DNA of 64,000 bases from Paenibacillus barcinonensis (GCF_003217495.1 NZ_QJSW01000019.1:5130-69129); one strand, 5' to 3'. Positions 1 to 7,768 are shown, counted from the stretch's first letter. Numbers and translations: made by a program. The notes: generated from the sequence alone by a model not told the origin.

Positions 1-356
1 GAGAATTGAACACCTGATTGCCGAAAAAGGCATGACGAAGAAGGCTTTCTGTCAACAGCTGAAGATTAGCACAGGTAATCTGGGTGACTGGAAACGTGGA
101 AAATCCATCCCGAGCACCAATAAACTGATTGAAATTGCTGCGTTTTTCGATGTGAGCTTGGACTGGCTTATGATAGGACGTTTATCGAAAGAGGCAATTG
201 TGCGCGAAAAACGGGAGGATTATTTTTTTAACGTGTTGCGGCAATTGGATTGCCAAGAGAGTGAATTAACGACTGTGGAGCAGTCTTTTATCAGTGAATA
301 TATTGAGTTCACCCGTTATCGCAAATTCAAGGAAAGTAAAGAAGGTAGCGGTTATC
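1..356 (+). repeat. Direct repeat, unit 1 (tandem gene duplication)
   Basis: Bases 3-356 match 725-1078 at a constant offset of 722 with only a handful of differences. It covers most of the XRE coding sequence; the left end of the repeat is outside the window. Confidence 0.9.
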
Positions 357-409
357 TCTACCCGTCTGAACAGCGCGATGACGCGGCATCGGATCAAGAA
401 GAAAATTAA
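2..409 (+). CDS. XRE-family transcriptional regulator, copy 1 (5' end outside window)
   Basis: A Cro/C1-type helix-turn-helix occupies the visible N-terminal 60 residues (pattern MTKKAFCQQLKISTGNLGDWKRG), followed by about 65 residues of unknown role. The reading frame is open to the window edge and matches, codon by codon, the second copy at 706, whose start lies 17 bases beyond what is visible here; the gene is therefore truncated by the window, not broken. DNA-binding regulator by family; target unknown. The C-terminal tail after about base 356 differs from copy 2. A likely terminator follows at 512. Confidence 0.8.
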   Translation, partial: RIEHLIAEKGMTKKAFCQQLKISTGNLGDWKRGKSIPSTNKLIEIAAFFDVSLDWLMIGRLSKEAIVREKREDYFFNVLRQLDCQESELTTVEQSFISEYIEFTRYRKFKESKEGSGYLYPSEQRDDAASDQEEN

Positions 410-511
410 CGCTTCGGGGAGTGCGGCTGCTGGCAAGCAGACCGAAGTGCGTTTTGTTGTGATGAGTGTAGTAGGATATAGTACATAAAAAGCTCTATCT
501 GCATCCAGTTT

Positions 512-537
512 CTCCGAAGACAGTACGGAGCTTTTTT
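512..537 (+). terminator. Rho-independent terminator after XRE copy 1
   Basis: CTCCG and CGGAG form a short stem (512-516 with 526-530) followed by a T run; flanking AAAAAGCT/AGCTTTTTT can extend the pairing. It separates the two tandem XRE copies. Confidence 0.55.
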
Positions 538-705
538 GGTTAGGGCATCAGCTGATGGTAGAAAAAGAACATATTTAGTGGTTCACGAGTATCGTGGCTC
601 GTTGGGAATATGAACATGCTTCAACTGCTGTATTGGGCTGAAGCTGTGCTATAATTCTATCGTGTGACTATAAGTGGATTAATACAGTTGGAAGGCGGTT
701 CTGGC

Positions 706-1134
706 ATGCAGTCAATCTATGAGCGAATTGAACACCTGATTGCCGAAAAAGGCATGACGAAGAAGGCTTTCTGTCAACAGCTGAAGATTAGCACAGGTAA
801 TCTGGGTGACTGGAAACGTGGAAAATCCATCCCGAGCACCAATAAACTGATTGAAATTGCTGCGTTTTTCGATGTGAGCCTGGATTGGCTTATGATAGGG
901 CGTTTATCGAAAGAGGCAATTGTACGCGAAAAACGGGAGGATTATTTTTTTAACGTGTTGCGGCAATTGGATTGCCAAGAGAGTGAATTAACGACTGTGG
1001 AGCAGTCTTTTATCAGTGAATATATTGAGTTCACCCGTTATCGTAAATTCAAGGAAAGTAAAGAAGGCGGCGGTTATCGTTATGAATCCGAGCAGGGGGA
1101 TGATGATGTAACGGACCCCCAGGGTCGGGAGTGA
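706..1134 (+). CDS. XRE-family transcriptional regulator, copy 2
   Basis: This 142-residue protein has an N-terminal Cro/C1 helix-turn-helix at about residues 5-66. ATG 706 is chosen over the in-frame GTG at 664 because GGAAGGCGG lies just upstream and the N-terminus then begins MQSIYERIEHLI as in typical XRE proteins. Nearly all of it is identical to copy 1; the six base differences in the shared region before the tail are all silent. The acidic tail (QGDDDVTDPQGRE) differs from copy 1. Regulatory target unknown; both copies may bind the same operator. Confidence 0.85.
   Translation: MQSIYERIEHLIAEKGMTKKAFCQQLKISTGNLGDWKRGKSIPSTNKLIEIAAFFDVSLDWLMIGRLSKEAIVREKREDYFFNVLRQLDCQESELTTVEQSFISEYIEFTRYRKFKESKEGGGYRYESEQGDDDVTDPQGRE
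723..1078 (+). repeat. Direct repeat, unit 2 (tandem gene duplication)
   Basis: Second unit of the 722-bp-offset duplication. Homology stops at about 1078, where the C-terminal tails of the two regulators diverge. Confidence 0.9.
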
Positions 1135-1209
1135 TCCTGACATGGAGCAGGAACCGGAAGTCAGAACCGAAGCTGTGAATCGGAACCAGACCCAGGATCA
1201 CGGATGGAG

Positions 1210-1254
1210 CCTCATCTGTTCCGAATCATTCGGAAGCAGACGAGGTTTTTTTTT
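1210..1254 (+). terminator. Rho-independent terminator after XRE copy 2
   Basis: An imperfect stem of about 15 bp (CCTCATCTG... with ...CAGACGAGG, tip loop ATCA) is followed by nine T residues. Confidence 0.85.
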
Positions 1255-1298
1255 GTATGCTGTCATTGGAGGGTGGAGACTGAGTGTAATCTGAGCTT

Positions 1299-1922
1299 TT
1301 AATGGAGCTTGTCCAGGATGCTCGAGTATTTCGGATAGAGTCTGCGGATGCATTCAGGACAGATATCATGGGTGAATTCGGCAGAGGTGTGTTTCTCCAG
1401 ATAGTGTTCCACGGAGTTCCATTCGTTTGATTCGTCCTTGATATGTTTACATACGGCGCATATGGGCAACAAACCGTACAGTGTGCGTGCTTCGATCAGA
1501 GCTTGTCTTAACTGTTGCTCGGTCTTTTTTTGTTCGGTGATATCGGTATGAGCAATCAAGGCAAGGTCATCGCCGAAACAGGAGCCGTCATGTAATGGGG
1601 TTAGCTCTACACGAAACCACTTCACTTCCTTGAACGGAGTTGACACAGAGATGTCGTATGTATGAGCTTGCTTGAAAGGCACGATGTTGTGTCTCAGATG
1701 CTGTGCAAACCGGGTTGGGGGGACATCCCGCTGTGCTGTCCATGCTTCCATCAGGTGAAGGTAGTTCTTGTGGCGGCTGCCTGCTTGTGAAAAGGGTTTG
1801 TGGAATCCACGCTCCCAGGCTCGGTTGCAACTTCGAATGATCCAATGCTGGTCGATGATGATTAGCTGATGATTGGTGGACTGGAACGACAGGCTTTCGA
1901 GGTCGGATGTCATGTGTCTCAT
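1299..1922 (-). CDS. PAS-domain protein with Cys-rich C-terminal module
   Basis: The 207-residue protein has one PAS fold (about residues 14-130, ending in the typical HTDITEQKKTEQQL linker) and a C-terminal segment with two Cys pairs, CAVC (155, 158) and CPEC (188, 191), spaced like the presumed metal-binding module that follows PAS domains in some two-component and GGDEF sensors. No kinase, GGDEF, EAL or HTH output domain is attached, so it may signal through a partner. GGAGG lies 8 bases before ATG 1922. The next gene on the same strand is the small XRE protein 30 bases upstream, suggesting co-transcription. Ligand unknown. Confidence 0.75.
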   Translation of the reverse strand: MRHMTSDLESLSFQSTNHQLIIIDQHWIIRSCNRAWERGFHKPFSQAGSRHKNYLHLMEAWTAQRDVPPTRFAQHLRHNIVPFKQAHTYDISVSTPFKEVKWFRVELTPLHDGSCFGDDLALIAHTDITEQKKTEQQLRQALIEARTLYGLLPICAVCKHIKDESNEWNSVEHYLEKHTSAEFTHDICPECIRRLYPKYSSILDKLH

Positions 1923-1952
1923 GAGTGAAGTCCTCCTTGGATAAAAGAAATG

Positions 1953-2156
1953 TTATCGCAGTTCCTCTGGTATGTCCAAAATATCAGCTACCTGATGCCT
2001 GAATCTCGTTGCTTTACGTGTACCATGAATAAGATTGGACAGTCGGTAGGGTGGTATGCCATGCTGTTCGCAAAAGGTTTTTTGGTCAACCTGTAGTTCG
2101 GTTAGCCGTCGTTTGATAGCCCATCCGAACGGAGTGACGGGTTTTTTCTTGTTCAA
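1953..2156 (-). CDS. Small XRE-like helix-turn-helix protein
   Basis: A 67-residue protein consisting only of a predicted Cro/C1-like fold (QKTFCEQHGIPPYRLSNLIHG as helices 2-3). It opens with a very basic MNKKKP segment. AGGGG precedes the start and a TATAAT-like -10 (rc of 2178-2184) lies upstream. It appears to head a two-gene unit with the PAS protein. Probably a DNA-binding repressor; possible operator repeats lie at 2247-2321. Confidence 0.7.
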   Translation of the reverse strand: MNKKKPVTPFGWAIKRRLTELQVDQKTFCEQHGIPPYRLSNLIHGTRKATRFRHQVADILDIPEELR

Positions 2157-2246
2157 AAGGGTTCACCCCTGATTGGAATTATAGTATTCAGCAAGCGTTT
2201 CTTCGTGTAAAATAGATAGAGATGCGAGCTGTAATTTCCATTATAT

Positions 2247-2321
2247 ACGTAATTTCGTCATCTAACAATTAAAAAAGACGGAAATAAGTGTATTTTTTGA
2301 ATTAAAATGACGTAAATACGT
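2247..2321. promoter_or_regulatory. Candidate operator repeats ACGTAA-TACGT
   Basis: Two related near-palindromes occur upstream of the small XRE gene: ACGTAATTTCGT (2247-2258) and ACGTAAATACGT (2310-2321), with a degenerate third ACGGAAATAAGT near 2278. The arrangement resembles operators of small Cro-like repressors. Inference only. Confidence 0.35.
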
Positions 2322-2366
2322 TTTTAGGGGATCTACAGACTGAGAGTGCTGGAGCTTGTATAAACG

Positions 2367-2403
2367 AAAAAACACGCCAGCAAGGGGGTTGCGGCGTGTT
2401 TTT
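2367..2403 (-). terminator. Bidirectional terminator downstream of ureF
   Basis: AAAAACACGCC pairs with GGCGTGTTTTT across a 14-base loop, giving a U tract on either strand. It ends ureF, which is transcribed leftward. Confidence 0.85.
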
Positions 2404-2438
2404 GCATGTGATTAAGAGAGGGGCAGGTGGGGAGCTTC

Positions 2439-3140
2439 TTATGCCCTGTAAGCGTGAAGTCCGGCTCCGAGCATATGGAAGCTGGGGAATAACGTCTTCA
2501 TAGACAGTGATGCAGGATGCATGTGTCCATCCGGGGAAGAGGCACTCACGGTATTCCATTCATTCTCAAGGTCTGTGGTCAGGCGACCGAGCAGCTCCTT
2601 GGTGACATCTTCACTTAGAGGAATAACTTTGGAGGCTTCGGATATACAGGCATACATGGCTGAATGCAGATAACCGAGGACTGCTTCTTCGACGGGGATG
2701 TCGAGATGGTGGTTAATCCAGGCGTGAACGGTGGAGAGACAGCCGACGGAATTGTATTTAGCGAAAATCTGTTCAAGCGGTTTGAAGTCGATCCATGGAT
2801 GCAGGGCGTGAGATAGCTTGATTAAACGCTTGCCGATGGTAGCTGCTTGTTCTCTGAGCTCGGCTGGTGTGCGCTGCACATGAACAAGCTTGTCGATCAG
2901 CGCGATCCGCCAGGTGTCTTTGTGATCGATTGCGGTATAGATGCCTTTGATGGCCATACCTTCAAGACGGACCAGACTGGGATGGAGCTGGCAACGCATG
3001 AATGATTCAAGATCCTCGGCGGTACGAATGGTGCCTTCCCTGATATGTGCATCCATGCCGAAGAAATGGGAGAACCCTCCAACCTGCACAGAGGGATCAA
3101 GTAGCTTCACGTAATCTAGCAGCTTATTGCCACGGTTCAC
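2439..3140 (-). CDS. ureF: Urease accessory protein UreF (orphan)
   Basis: The 233-residue protein shows the UreF signature near the N-terminus (LLDPSVQVGGFSHFFGMD, matching the LLDS.LP.GGFSHS.GLE pattern of the family) and is full length. UreF normally forms a complex with UreD/UreH and UreG to insert nickel into urease. Start GTG 3140 has GGAGG nine bases upstream. No ureA, B, C, E, G or D gene is present in this window on either side; the neighbours are regulators and a tRNA. It may serve a urease operon elsewhere or be a divergent paralogue. Confidence 0.8.
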   Translation of the reverse strand: MNRGNKLLDYVKLLDPSVQVGGFSHFFGMDAHIREGTIRTAEDLESFMRCQLHPSLVRLEGMAIKGIYTAIDHKDTWRIALIDKLVHVQRTPAELREQAATIGKRLIKLSHALHPWIDFKPLEQIFAKYNSVGCLSTVHAWINHHLDIPVEEAVLGYLHSAMYACISEASKVIPLSEDVTKELLGRLTTDLENEWNTVSASSPDGHMHPASLSMKTLFPSFHMLGAGLHAYRA

Positions 3141-3479
3141 GATCTTTCGCCTCCAGTGCTTGTTTTGTTAACATTCATTACATAAAACAATCTTTTTCAA
3201 ATCATATGTGTTAAAATCCGAATTATATGATATATATATTCACATAATTATCCGTGTTTTGTCAATGGTCTACATCTGAAAAAGATTAAAATTCGAATTA
3301 TTTATTTAAATGTGTTAGATAATATAACATATGCGCTGTTACAAATGACTTGAAAATACGGTGTCGGAAGGAGAATCATTCTGGTTGATTTGCGGCTGTA
3401 GCGTTTTTTATTGAATCAGATTCAGGATATGTGCAAATTCGTAAAATATGACTGATTTTTAGCGTAATTAAATAAAGGC
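3141..3479. other. AT-rich gene-free stretch
   Basis: No coding sequence is visible. It holds the leader of ureF (leftward) and lies upstream of the tRNA-Leu promoter. Apart from AT-rich tracts I see no convincing repeat or structured RNA. Confidence 0.5.
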
Positions 3480-3508
3480 TTTACATTTAGATTATATTCC
3501 GGTATAAT
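3480..3508 (+). promoter_or_regulatory. Sigma-A promoter of tRNA-Leu
   Basis: TTTACA (3480-3485) and TATAAT (3503-3508) are separated by exactly 17 bases and lie 28 bases before the tRNA. Confidence 0.85.
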
Positions 3509-3536
3509 CAATTCTGTTGCCGATAATTTACGACAT

Positions 3537-3619
3537 GCGGTCGTGGTGGAATGGCAGACACGCTATCTTGAGGGGGTAGTGGGCGTATGCCCGTGGAGGT
3601 TCGAGTCCTCTCGACCGCA
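3537..3619 (+). tRNA. tRNA-Leu (anticodon GAG)
   Basis: The acceptor arms GCGGTCG and CGACCGC pair at 3537-3543 and 3612-3618. The anticodon arm CTATC-TTGAGGG-GGTAG places GAG in the loop. A long variable arm (GTGGGCGTATGCCCGT) marks a class II tRNA, and GGTTCGAGTCC forms the T arm. CCA is not encoded. It reads CUC/CUU leucine codons. Confidence 0.97.
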
Positions 3620-3640
3620 TTATAATGAAGTGTTACTGAA

Positions 3641-3673
3641 GAAGCTTCCCAGCACGGGAAGCTTCTTTTTTTT
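3641..3673 (+). terminator. Terminator after tRNA-Leu
   Basis: GAAGCTTCCC and GGGAAGCTTC form a perfect 10-bp stem with loop AGCAC, followed by eight T residues. Confidence 0.93.
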
Positions 3674-3748
3674 GTATTTTAAAACAAAACATAACGGACA
3701 GTGGGGAGTGCGCCAGGGAATCAAACCTACGTTTTCAACGGCCTATAT

Positions 3749-3819
3749 AAAAAAAAGCCACCCTGTAAACCGGGACAGAGCCGAAGCTCTGTGGTTTGGG
3801 GCGGCCTTTAAACAGGGTG
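3749..3819 (-). terminator. Nested hairpin terminator downstream of glutathione peroxidase
   Basis: Three stems are nested: CACCCTGT/ACAGGGTG outside, AAACC/GGTTT in the middle, and ACAGAGC-CGAA-GCTCTGT with a stable tetraloop inside. On the minus strand it is followed by a run of eight U. It sits just past the gpx stop. Confidence 0.75.
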
Positions 3820-3839
3820 AAGAATTCATTGTGCTAGGT

Positions 3840-4316
3840 TTACTTCAACAGTTTCTGAATATCCTCTACAATTTTGTCAGGTGTAGTCTGTGGAGCATAA
3901 CGCTTCACAACCTTTCCTTCCTGATCAACAAGGAATTTGGTGAAATTCCATTTAATAGCCTTGGAGCCGAGCAAACCTGGTGCTTCCTTCGTAATATGCT
4001 GGAATAACGGGTGAGCACTAGCGCCGTTAACGTCAATTTTCTCAAACATAGGGAAGCTTACGCCATAGTTCATCTGACAAAACTCAGCGATGTCATCAGA
4101 GGACCCTTTCTCCTGCGCAAACTGGTTGCTAGGGAAGCCAAGCACTTCAAACGGGGCCTCCTGGAATTGATCTTTCAGTTCCTGCAAGCCCTTGAATTGA
4201 GGGGTGAGGCCGCACTGGCTTGCGGTATTTACAATTAACAACACTTTACCGCGATATTGGGACATTTCAATCTCTTGTCCGCGAAGGGAGTTGACTTTGT
4301 AATCATAGACTGACAT
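3840..4316 (-). CDS. bsaA: Glutathione peroxidase family thiol peroxidase
   Basis: The 158-residue protein has the Gpx fold with peroxidatic Cys35 (NTASQCG), Gln65 (GFPSNQF) and the Trp-Asn pair in KWNF (123-124), completing the catalytic tetrad; Cys80 (EFCQMNYG) is the expected resolving Cys. This is the Cys-type, monomeric bacterial form, which by family knowledge is usually reduced by thioredoxin and removes peroxides in the cytoplasm. It stands alone and ends in its own terminator. The symbol follows the Bacillus homologue and could differ by genome. Confidence 0.93.
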   Translation of the reverse strand: MSVYDYKVNSLRGQEIEMSQYRGKVLLIVNTASQCGLTPQFKGLQELKDQFQEAPFEVLGFPSNQFAQEKGSSDDIAEFCQMNYGVSFPMFEKIDVNGASAHPLFQHITKEAPGLLGSKAIKWNFTKFLVDQEGKVVKRYAPQTTPDKIVEDIQKLLK

Positions 4317-4689
4317 GGGATCGCCTCCATCATATTATATTGATATATTCATTATATTTTATGCAATTAAATAATGCAAAATTTATTTACTGACCTTGAT
4401 TTATTCCCCTTAGCTCTATCTTGTTCGCAGAATGGATGCAGACAATTTAATTAATTTTTGTGCGGTCGAGAATTAGACAGCTTGGAGGAGGTGGATAGCG
4501 CATAAGCTCATTGTAAGCGTTATTATAGAAGTTTATTGCCGGAAATCTGACAATTGGGTGATCTGCGCGGACTTTACATGATCATGGCATGGGTGTATGA
4601 TTCAAAGCGTAATTTGAATTTTAATTATATTGTACCTGAAAAACGAAACAAACGATGATATCGATCGGTCTTACAATCAAGATTTACGA
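4317..4689. other. Gene-free stretch upstream of the c-di-AMP riboswitch
   Basis: No gene is visible between the divergent gpx and the riboswitch. It must contain the gpx promoter (leftward) and the promoter of the riboswitch transcript; I could not place either confidently. Confidence 0.5.
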
Positions 4690-4868
4690 ACGATGTTTCA
4701 ATCGCTGAGTTTCCATTCATCGTGGGTGGAAAACGGGGGAACCAACAGGATGGGCTGAATATAGCAGCAGACATCCATGGGGTGAATTTTCCGGTGACAG
4801 CCGGAAATAGGGCGACTCTCGCGTCCGAATCCGTCAGCTAACCTCGTAAGCGTTAAAGGGAGAGGCAA
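4690..4868 (+). ncRNA. Cyclic di-AMP riboswitch (ydaO/yuaA class)
   Basis: The conserved blocks of the ydaO class appear in order: AATCGCTGAGT, ACGGGGGAACCA, GGGGTGAATT, ATAGGGCGACTCTC, then CCGAATCCGTCAGCTAACC followed by TCGTAAGCGT. By family knowledge ligand binding switches expression off through a downstream terminator, which is present at 4912-4952. Such riboswitches mostly control potassium transport, osmolyte uptake and cell-wall genes. Confidence 0.9.
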
Positions 4869-4911
4869 CAAACCGCACGCTGGTTCATGGCGTTTTCGCC
4901 ATGGATTATTT

Positions 4912-4952
4912 AAGAAGCGTTTCGGAGGCCTTGGTCCCCACGCTTCTTTTTT
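4912..4952 (+). terminator. Riboswitch expression-platform terminator
   Basis: AAGAAGCGT (4912-4920) pairs with ACGCTTCTT (4940-4948) and runs into a T tract. A separate hairpin CATGGCG-TTTT-CGCCATG at 4886-4903 lies between aptamer and terminator and may be part of the switch. Confidence 0.85.
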
Positions 4953-4981
4953 GTTGTCTTTTCACGCCAAGGGAGGAACGA

Positions 4982-5410
4982 ATGATGGATACAGAGATGA
5001 TTCTAGTAACGGCTCCGAATGAAGCTGGACGTAAGTTTGTGAAGCTGCTGATGTACAAAAAAATGCCTTTTGCCGTTCTGACAAACAGTGCGGGTGAGGA
5101 GCGCAAGCTCCGCCGGATCGGAGTAGAGCATGTCATTCGTATGAATACAGCAGCAGCTCAAAAATGGTTTCTGCCGCAAGCCAGTGTAGGCAACGTATTT
5201 ATTTTTGAAAACAGTCTGAACCTGACTTGTCGTTACTTGCAGATTGTTCGCTCCTGGACATCGAAGCCTCTGTGCGTTATAACGGAGCAAAGTCATCCAA
5301 AAGGAATTTATCGGGGCATGGGTGCAGACAAAATTGTATATTCGTTAAATGGGGAAGTTGGTTTCTTGCTTAATGGTTGCAATATCGAAGCTGAAGCAAG
5401 CAGCTTATGA
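4982..5410 (+). CDS. Stand-alone Rossmann-type (RCK/TrkA-N-like) protein under c-di-AMP control
   Basis: The frame is open from 4901, but the riboswitch terminator covers 4912-4952, so ATG 4982 (GGGAGG at 4971-4976) is taken as start, giving 142 residues. The order of hydrophobic strands and helices (MILVTAPNEAGRKFVKLLM, then FAVLT, VFIFENSLNLT, PLCVITE) resembles a nucleotide-binding RCK_N domain, as in KtrA/TrkA, although the first glycine loop is poor (TAPNEAG). No membrane segment and no RCK_C domain are present. The riboswitch context fits a potassium-related role. The assignment is inference; a degenerate domain of unknown function is equally possible. Confidence 0.6.
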   Translation: MMDTEMILVTAPNEAGRKFVKLLMYKKMPFAVLTNSAGEERKLRRIGVEHVIRMNTAAAQKWFLPQASVGNVFIFENSLNLTCRYLQIVRSWTSKPLCVITEQSHPKGIYRGMGADKIVYSLNGEVGFLLNGCNIEAEASSL

Positions 5411-5439
5411 TTGATCCTGTGTAAGGCGCCTGTTATAAT
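5411..5439 (+). promoter_or_regulatory. Sigma-A-like promoter upstream of HAD hydrolase
   Basis: TTGATC (5411-5416) and TATAAT (5434-5439) with 17-base spacing, immediately after the preceding stop codon. Confidence 0.6.
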
Positions 5440-5556
5440 TACAGGTATGGACTAACGGAATTTGAGGAGACTCATGCTTGTCGTGGGTCTTCTTTTTTTA
5501 TGGATACAGCATGCGCGCCCGGGATGGTCATTAGCGGCGTACAAGGAGGAATCGGC

Positions 5557-6261
5557 TTGCCGGATATTGCCGGGTTGAAGTGGTTGTTTTTTGATGTAGG
5601 GGATACGCTGGTGGATGAATGGGAGCCTGTGGACGATATTATCGGCCAGTTTGTACGTGAGGCGAATGCCTGCGGTTATCCTGTTAAGATTGAGGCTGTA
5701 CGAGAGCTGTTTGCACAATGTTACCAGAGCTACGAACAATGGCCTATGAAGGTGGCTATACAGACTTACATTCAGGATGAAGGTCACCGCAAGCAGATTC
5801 AGGACAAGCTGAAATTCCACAAGGAGCTGGAACGCCCCTTTCCTTCTGCGGCCAAGGTGCTTGAGCAGCTGTCGCATCACTATCTCATTGGCATTATTGC
5901 GAATCAGAGCCCTGGGACGGAGATGAGGCTGGAGAGCTATGGACTTCGGAAGTATGTTCATGTGCTCGCTTGCTCGGCAGAAGAGGGAGTGTCCAAGCCG
6001 GACCCGGAATTGTATGCGGTTGCCTTGAAACAGGCTGGATGTGCCCCGGAGGAAGCGGTGATGATTGGGGATCGGATTGATAATGATATCGTTCCGGCTC
6101 GCAGTCTGGGCTTGCATACGATTCGTATTCTTCAGGGATATGGAAGATTTCAACCCGTAATGTCCGAGCATGAGCGTGCAGACTGGACGGTGGAATCGCT
6201 GGATGAACTGCTGCCGCTGCTTATACCAGATGTGTCTTCGGATGAGAACCGTTCCGTGTGA
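5557..6261 (+). CDS. HAD-superfamily hydrolase
   Basis: Motif I is FFDVGDTL near the N-terminus, motif II the IANQ segment, and motif III/IV the K in SKPDPELY with GDRIDNDI. The nucleophile Asp is present but the +2 acid/base Asp is replaced by Gly (DVG), a variant seen in some HAD subfamilies. TTG 5557 is preferred because AAGGAGG lies 7 bases upstream, although the frame is open from ATG 5500; this gives 234 residues. Probably a small-molecule phosphatase; substrate unknown. Confidence 0.8.
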   Translation: MPDIAGLKWLFFDVGDTLVDEWEPVDDIIGQFVREANACGYPVKIEAVRELFAQCYQSYEQWPMKVAIQTYIQDEGHRKQIQDKLKFHKELERPFPSAAKVLEQLSHHYLIGIIANQSPGTEMRLESYGLRKYVHVLACSAEEGVSKPDPELYAVALKQAGCAPEEAVMIGDRIDNDIVPARSLGLHTIRILQGYGRFQPVMSEHERADWTVESLDELLPLLIPDVSSDENRSV

Positions 6262-6342
6262 GTGTTGTCAGGTTAGTAAAGTGAGGCTAGTTCAGGTTAG
6301 AGGTGCATGTGGCTGAGGCTATGTGTTGAAAAAAGACTAAAT

Positions 6343-6391
6343 AAAGGCTGATGCATCTGGGGTGTGATGAAACCAGTGTGCATCAGCCTTT
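6343..6391. terminator. Bidirectional terminator between convergent genes
   Basis: AAAGGCTGATGCA pairs with TGCATCAGCCTTT (13 bp), with CTGG/CCAG pairing inside. It lies between the rightward HAD gene and the leftward mntH. Confidence 0.85.
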
Positions 6392-6415
6392 AATATTTGG
6401 AGACGACAATAAACA

Positions 6416-7768
6416 TTAAAACAGCATTATGGTCTGGATAATCAGGTACACATTTAAGACCACGATGATGGCTGCAATCGTCCAGGAAACGATCTTGAGC
6501 CAGAGCTTGTTGGCAAATTGACCCATGCTTTTTTTGTCACTCGTGAACATGACCAGCGGAATGACGGCAAATGGAAGCTGCAAGGATAATATAACCTGGC
6601 TCAGGATCAAAAGCTCCTCTGTACCATGCTCCCCCGCAATGGCGGTAACGATAACGGCCGGAATGATCGCGATCAGACGTGTGACGAGACGACGTAGCCA
6701 TGCCGGAATACGAATGTTCAGAAAACCCTCCATGACGATCTGTCCGGCGAGTGTGCCCGTAAGGGTGGAGTTCTGACCTGATGCAAGCAAAGCGACGCCA
6801 AACAGGACGCTGGCAAGGGTTGTGCCGAGTAGCGGAGTCAGCAGATGATATGCATCTGAAATCTCGGCCACCTGCGTCATGCCTGCGCTGTGGAATACTG
6901 CGGCAGATACAATCAGAATGGCAGCATTAATGAACAGGGCCAGTGTCAGTGCGATGGTTGAATCCATCGTGGTGTAACGGATGGCTTCTCTTTTACCCTG
7001 AGCTGTTTGCTCGATCTGACGGGTCTGAACAATGGAAGAATGCAGATACAGGTTATGGGGCATGACAGTAGCCCCGATGATACCGATGGCGATGTAGAGC
7101 ATCGCCGGGTTCTGTATAATTTCACTGCTAGGAAGAAAGCCGTGCAGTACACCGCCCATGTCCGGTTTCGCCAGAAAGAGGTCGATTCCGAAACAGAGCG
7201 CAATGGTAGCCATCAGCACGATGACAAGAGTCTCTAGCGCGCGGAAGCCTTTATTTTGCAGTACAAGAATGATTAGTACATCAACTGCGGTAATAATGAC
7301 CCCGTACAGCATGGGAATATTAAACAGCAGCTTCAGGGCGATGGCCGAGCCGATGACCTCAGCCAGATCGGTTGCTGCGATGGCAAGCTCACACAGAACC
7401 CATAACATCATAACTACAGGGAAGCTGAAGCGTTCACGGCAAGCCTGCGCCAAATCTCGTCCGGTCACAATGCCCAGCTTGCCTGCAAGAGATTGCAGAA
7501 CCACGGCCATCATATTGGATATGAGGATGACGGACAACAGGGTGTAGCCAAACTGGGAGCCTCCTGCGATATCTGTAGCCCAGTTACCGGGGTCCATATA
7601 TCCGACAGCAACAAGATAACCTGGACCGACAAAGGCGAGAAATTTTTTCCACCAGACTGCATCTTTGGGTACTTTCATGGAGCTGTGGGCTTCACCCAGC
7701 GACGGAGCCATGCCAGTGGCAGAAGCCACTTCACCGGATGGGACATTGAATGGATTTCGTTGACTCAT
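6416..7768 (-). CDS. mntH: Nramp-family divalent metal transporter MntH
   Basis: The 450-residue membrane protein carries the Nramp metal-site motif DPGNWATD in TM1 and MPHNLYLHS in TM6, with about eleven hydrophobic helices in all. It imports Mn2+ (and to a lesser degree Fe2+) by proton symport across the cytoplasmic membrane. AGGTGATC precedes the start at 7768. The gene stands alone; MntR-type control is expected, and an unusual motif array lies upstream at 7932-7977. Confidence 0.95.
   Translation of the reverse strand: MSQRNPFNVPSGEVASATGMAPSLGEAHSSMKVPKDAVWWKKFLAFVGPGYLVAVGYMDPGNWATDIAGGSQFGYTLLSVILISNMMAVVLQSLAGKLGIVTGRDLAQACRERFSFPVVMMLWVLCELAIAATDLAEVIGSAIALKLLFNIPMLYGVIITAVDVLIILVLQNKGFRALETLVIVLMATIALCFGIDLFLAKPDMGGVLHGFLPSSEIIQNPAMLYIAIGIIGATVMPHNLYLHSSIVQTRQIEQTAQGKREAIRYTTMDSTIALTLALFINAAILIVSAAVFHSAGMTQVAEISDAYHLLTPLLGTTLASVLFGVALLASGQNSTLTGTLAGQIVMEGFLNIRIPAWLRRLVTRLIAIIPAVIVTAIAGEHGTEELLILSQVILSLQLPFAVIPLVMFTSDKKSMGQFANKLWLKIVSWTIAAIIVVLNVYLIIQTIMLF

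Noticed and set aside
3543..4007. 154-codon plus-strand frame
   Set aside because: It starts inside tRNA-Leu and runs over the tRNA terminator and the gpx gene; clearly not a protein.
4901..4981. Upstream start for the RCK-like protein
   Set aside because: The extended N-terminus would be encoded by the riboswitch terminator hairpin and has no ribosome site; ATG 4982 is better.
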